DNA from: Hymenobacter monticola
Lineage (GTDB): Bacteria > Bacteroidota > Bacteroidia > Cytophagales > Hymenobacteraceae
Length of the DNA: 64,000 bases
Direction of reading: 5' to 3'
Assembly (NCBI RefSeq): GCF_022811645.1
Contig: NZ_CP094534.1
Coordinates: 744,001 to 808,000, forward strand
Below the pieces are notes generated by a model. It was not told where the DNA came from, made no database searches, and saw nothing but the letters and a program-made list of their open reading frames with translations. Both the position numbers and the translations under genes were made by a program. How positions within the stretch are numbered: position 1 is the first letter of the stretch; every line of letters starts with the position of its first letter. Of this stretch, positions 63,281-64,000 are shown one piece after another.

Positions 63281-64000
63281 ATGATTTCCATGCTTCTTTC
63301 CGGCCTGTTGGCGCTGGGCCACGCCGGCCCGCCGCCTGCCGCGCCACCCGCCAAGCCGCGCTACACCTTCACGAAGCTGGTGTGGAGCGACGAGTTCAAT
63401 TACACCGGCCTGCCCGACTCGACCAAGTGGACCTACGACGTGGGCGGCAGCGGCTGGGGCAACAAGGAAGAACAATACTACACCAAGCGCCGCCGCGAAA
63501 ACGCCCGCGTGGAAGGCGGCCACCTCATTGTGGAAGCCCGCAAGGAAGCCCTGGTGGCGGCCAACCCGTTCACCTCGGCCCGGCTGGTCTCGCGTGGGCC
63601 CGGCGGCAGCCTCACCTACGGCCGCATCGAGGTGCGGGCCAAGATTCCGGCCGGGCGCGGCACCTGGCCCGCCATCTGGATGCTGCCCGACCAAAACCCC
63701 TACGGCAACCACAGTTGGCCCGACAACGGCGAAATCGACATCATGGAGCACGTGGGCTACGACCCGAACGTGATTCACGCCACCACGCACTGCAAGGCCT
63801 ACTACTTCCGCATCAACAACCAGAAAACCGGCATCACCAGGCTGCCCGACGCCACCACGGCCTTCCACACCTACGCCATCGAGTGGACGCCGGAAACCAT
63901 TACCGCCGACATCGACGGCGAGTTGTACTTCGCCACCCGCAACGAGCGCACCGGCTGGGAGGCCTGGCCCTGGGACAAGCCCTTCCACCTGCTGCTGAAC
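63281..64000 (+). CDS. Second GH16 endo-glucanase, cut by the window end
   Basis: 240 codons are visible from ATG 63281 and the frame is still open at 64000. A short hydrophobic N-terminus (MISMLLSGLLALGHAG) suggests a Sec signal. The GH16 pattern is KLVWSDEFNYTG, WTYDVGGSGWGNKEEQYYT, GTWPAIWMLP and catalytic GEIDIMEH (near residue 155). It is a paralogue of the preceding GH16 but lacks its lipobox, so it may be secreted freely. The 3' end and further locus genes are beyond the window. Confidence 0.92.
   Translation, partial: MISMLLSGLLALGHAGPPPAAPPAKPRYTFTKLVWSDEFNYTGLPDSTKWTYDVGGSGWGNKEEQYYTKRRRENARVEGGHLIVEARKEALVAANPFTSARLVSRGPGGSLTYGRIEVRAKIPAGRGTWPAIWMLPDQNPYGNHSWPDNGEIDIMEHVGYDPNVIHATTHCKAYYFRINNQKTGITRLPDATTAFHTYAIEWTPETITADIDGELYFATRNERTGWEAWPWDKPFHLLLN

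Overview
The window looks like chromosome from a GC-rich member of the Bacteroidota, most likely a Hymenobacter-like Cytophagales. I infer this from a SusC/SusD pair, DUF4249 and DUF5686 outer-membrane proteins, a 7TMR-DISM receptor, TAnnTTTG-type -7 promoter boxes, weak Shine-Dalgarno use and many large intergenic hairpins. The genus is an inference from gene content, not from a search.

Layout. (1) 1-4.5 kb: a sensor kinase, a RAYT (REP-associated tyrosine transposase) beside a perfect 40-bp-arm hairpin, a DMT transporter and hemA. (2) 4.6-33.3 kb: a loose molybdenum region holding an FdhF/YdeP-like molybdopterin oxidoreductase, fdhD, a MOT1-type molybdate/sulfate transporter, moaA, moaD, moaE, mobA (fused to a MobB-like domain), moaC and moeA. 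Interleaved are a TonB receptor/DUF4249/MG2 surface module, a C4-dicarboxylate carrier, a thioesterase behind a cobalamin riboswitch, an SDR/cupin pair, an MFS carrier, a hybrid kinase and a porin-like gene broken by one stop codon. (3) 33.4-38.6 kb: a 38-codon gene and its terminator, then a SAM riboswitch, cobalamin-dependent metH and metF. (4) 38.7-48.6 kb: small TPR, TonB-C, lipoprotein and DUF2007 genes, a PA14-OmpA protein, a MIP channel, a stress-type SDR, and a sugar-oxidation group (gluconate dehydrogenase subunit 3, GMC oxidoreductase, GH1-like enzyme). (5) 49-64 kb: a DUF5686 protein, a 7TM receptor fused to a transposase-type zinc ribbon, then a polysaccharide utilisation locus of GH3, SusC, SusD, PKD lipoprotein, GH16 and a second GH16 cut by the window end. 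The enzymes suggest beta-1,3(-1,4)-glucan (laminarin-like) as substrate.

The molybdenum genes supply cofactor synthesis (MoaA/C/D/E, MobA, MoeA), metal uptake (MOT1), a maturation factor (FdhD) and a likely client enzyme. MoaB/Mog, MoeB and ModABC are not in the window. Methionine synthesis ties the SAM riboswitch to MetH/MetF and to cobalamin supply.

The most unusual items are the 7TMR-DISM/IS1595-type zinc-ribbon fusion just upstream of the glucan locus, the dense set of at least six hairpin families with one RAYT gene, the cobalamin riboswitch whose only downstream gene is an acyl-CoA thioesterase, and the porin gene with a single in-frame TAG. No tRNA, rRNA, CRISPR array or complete insertion sequence was recognised.
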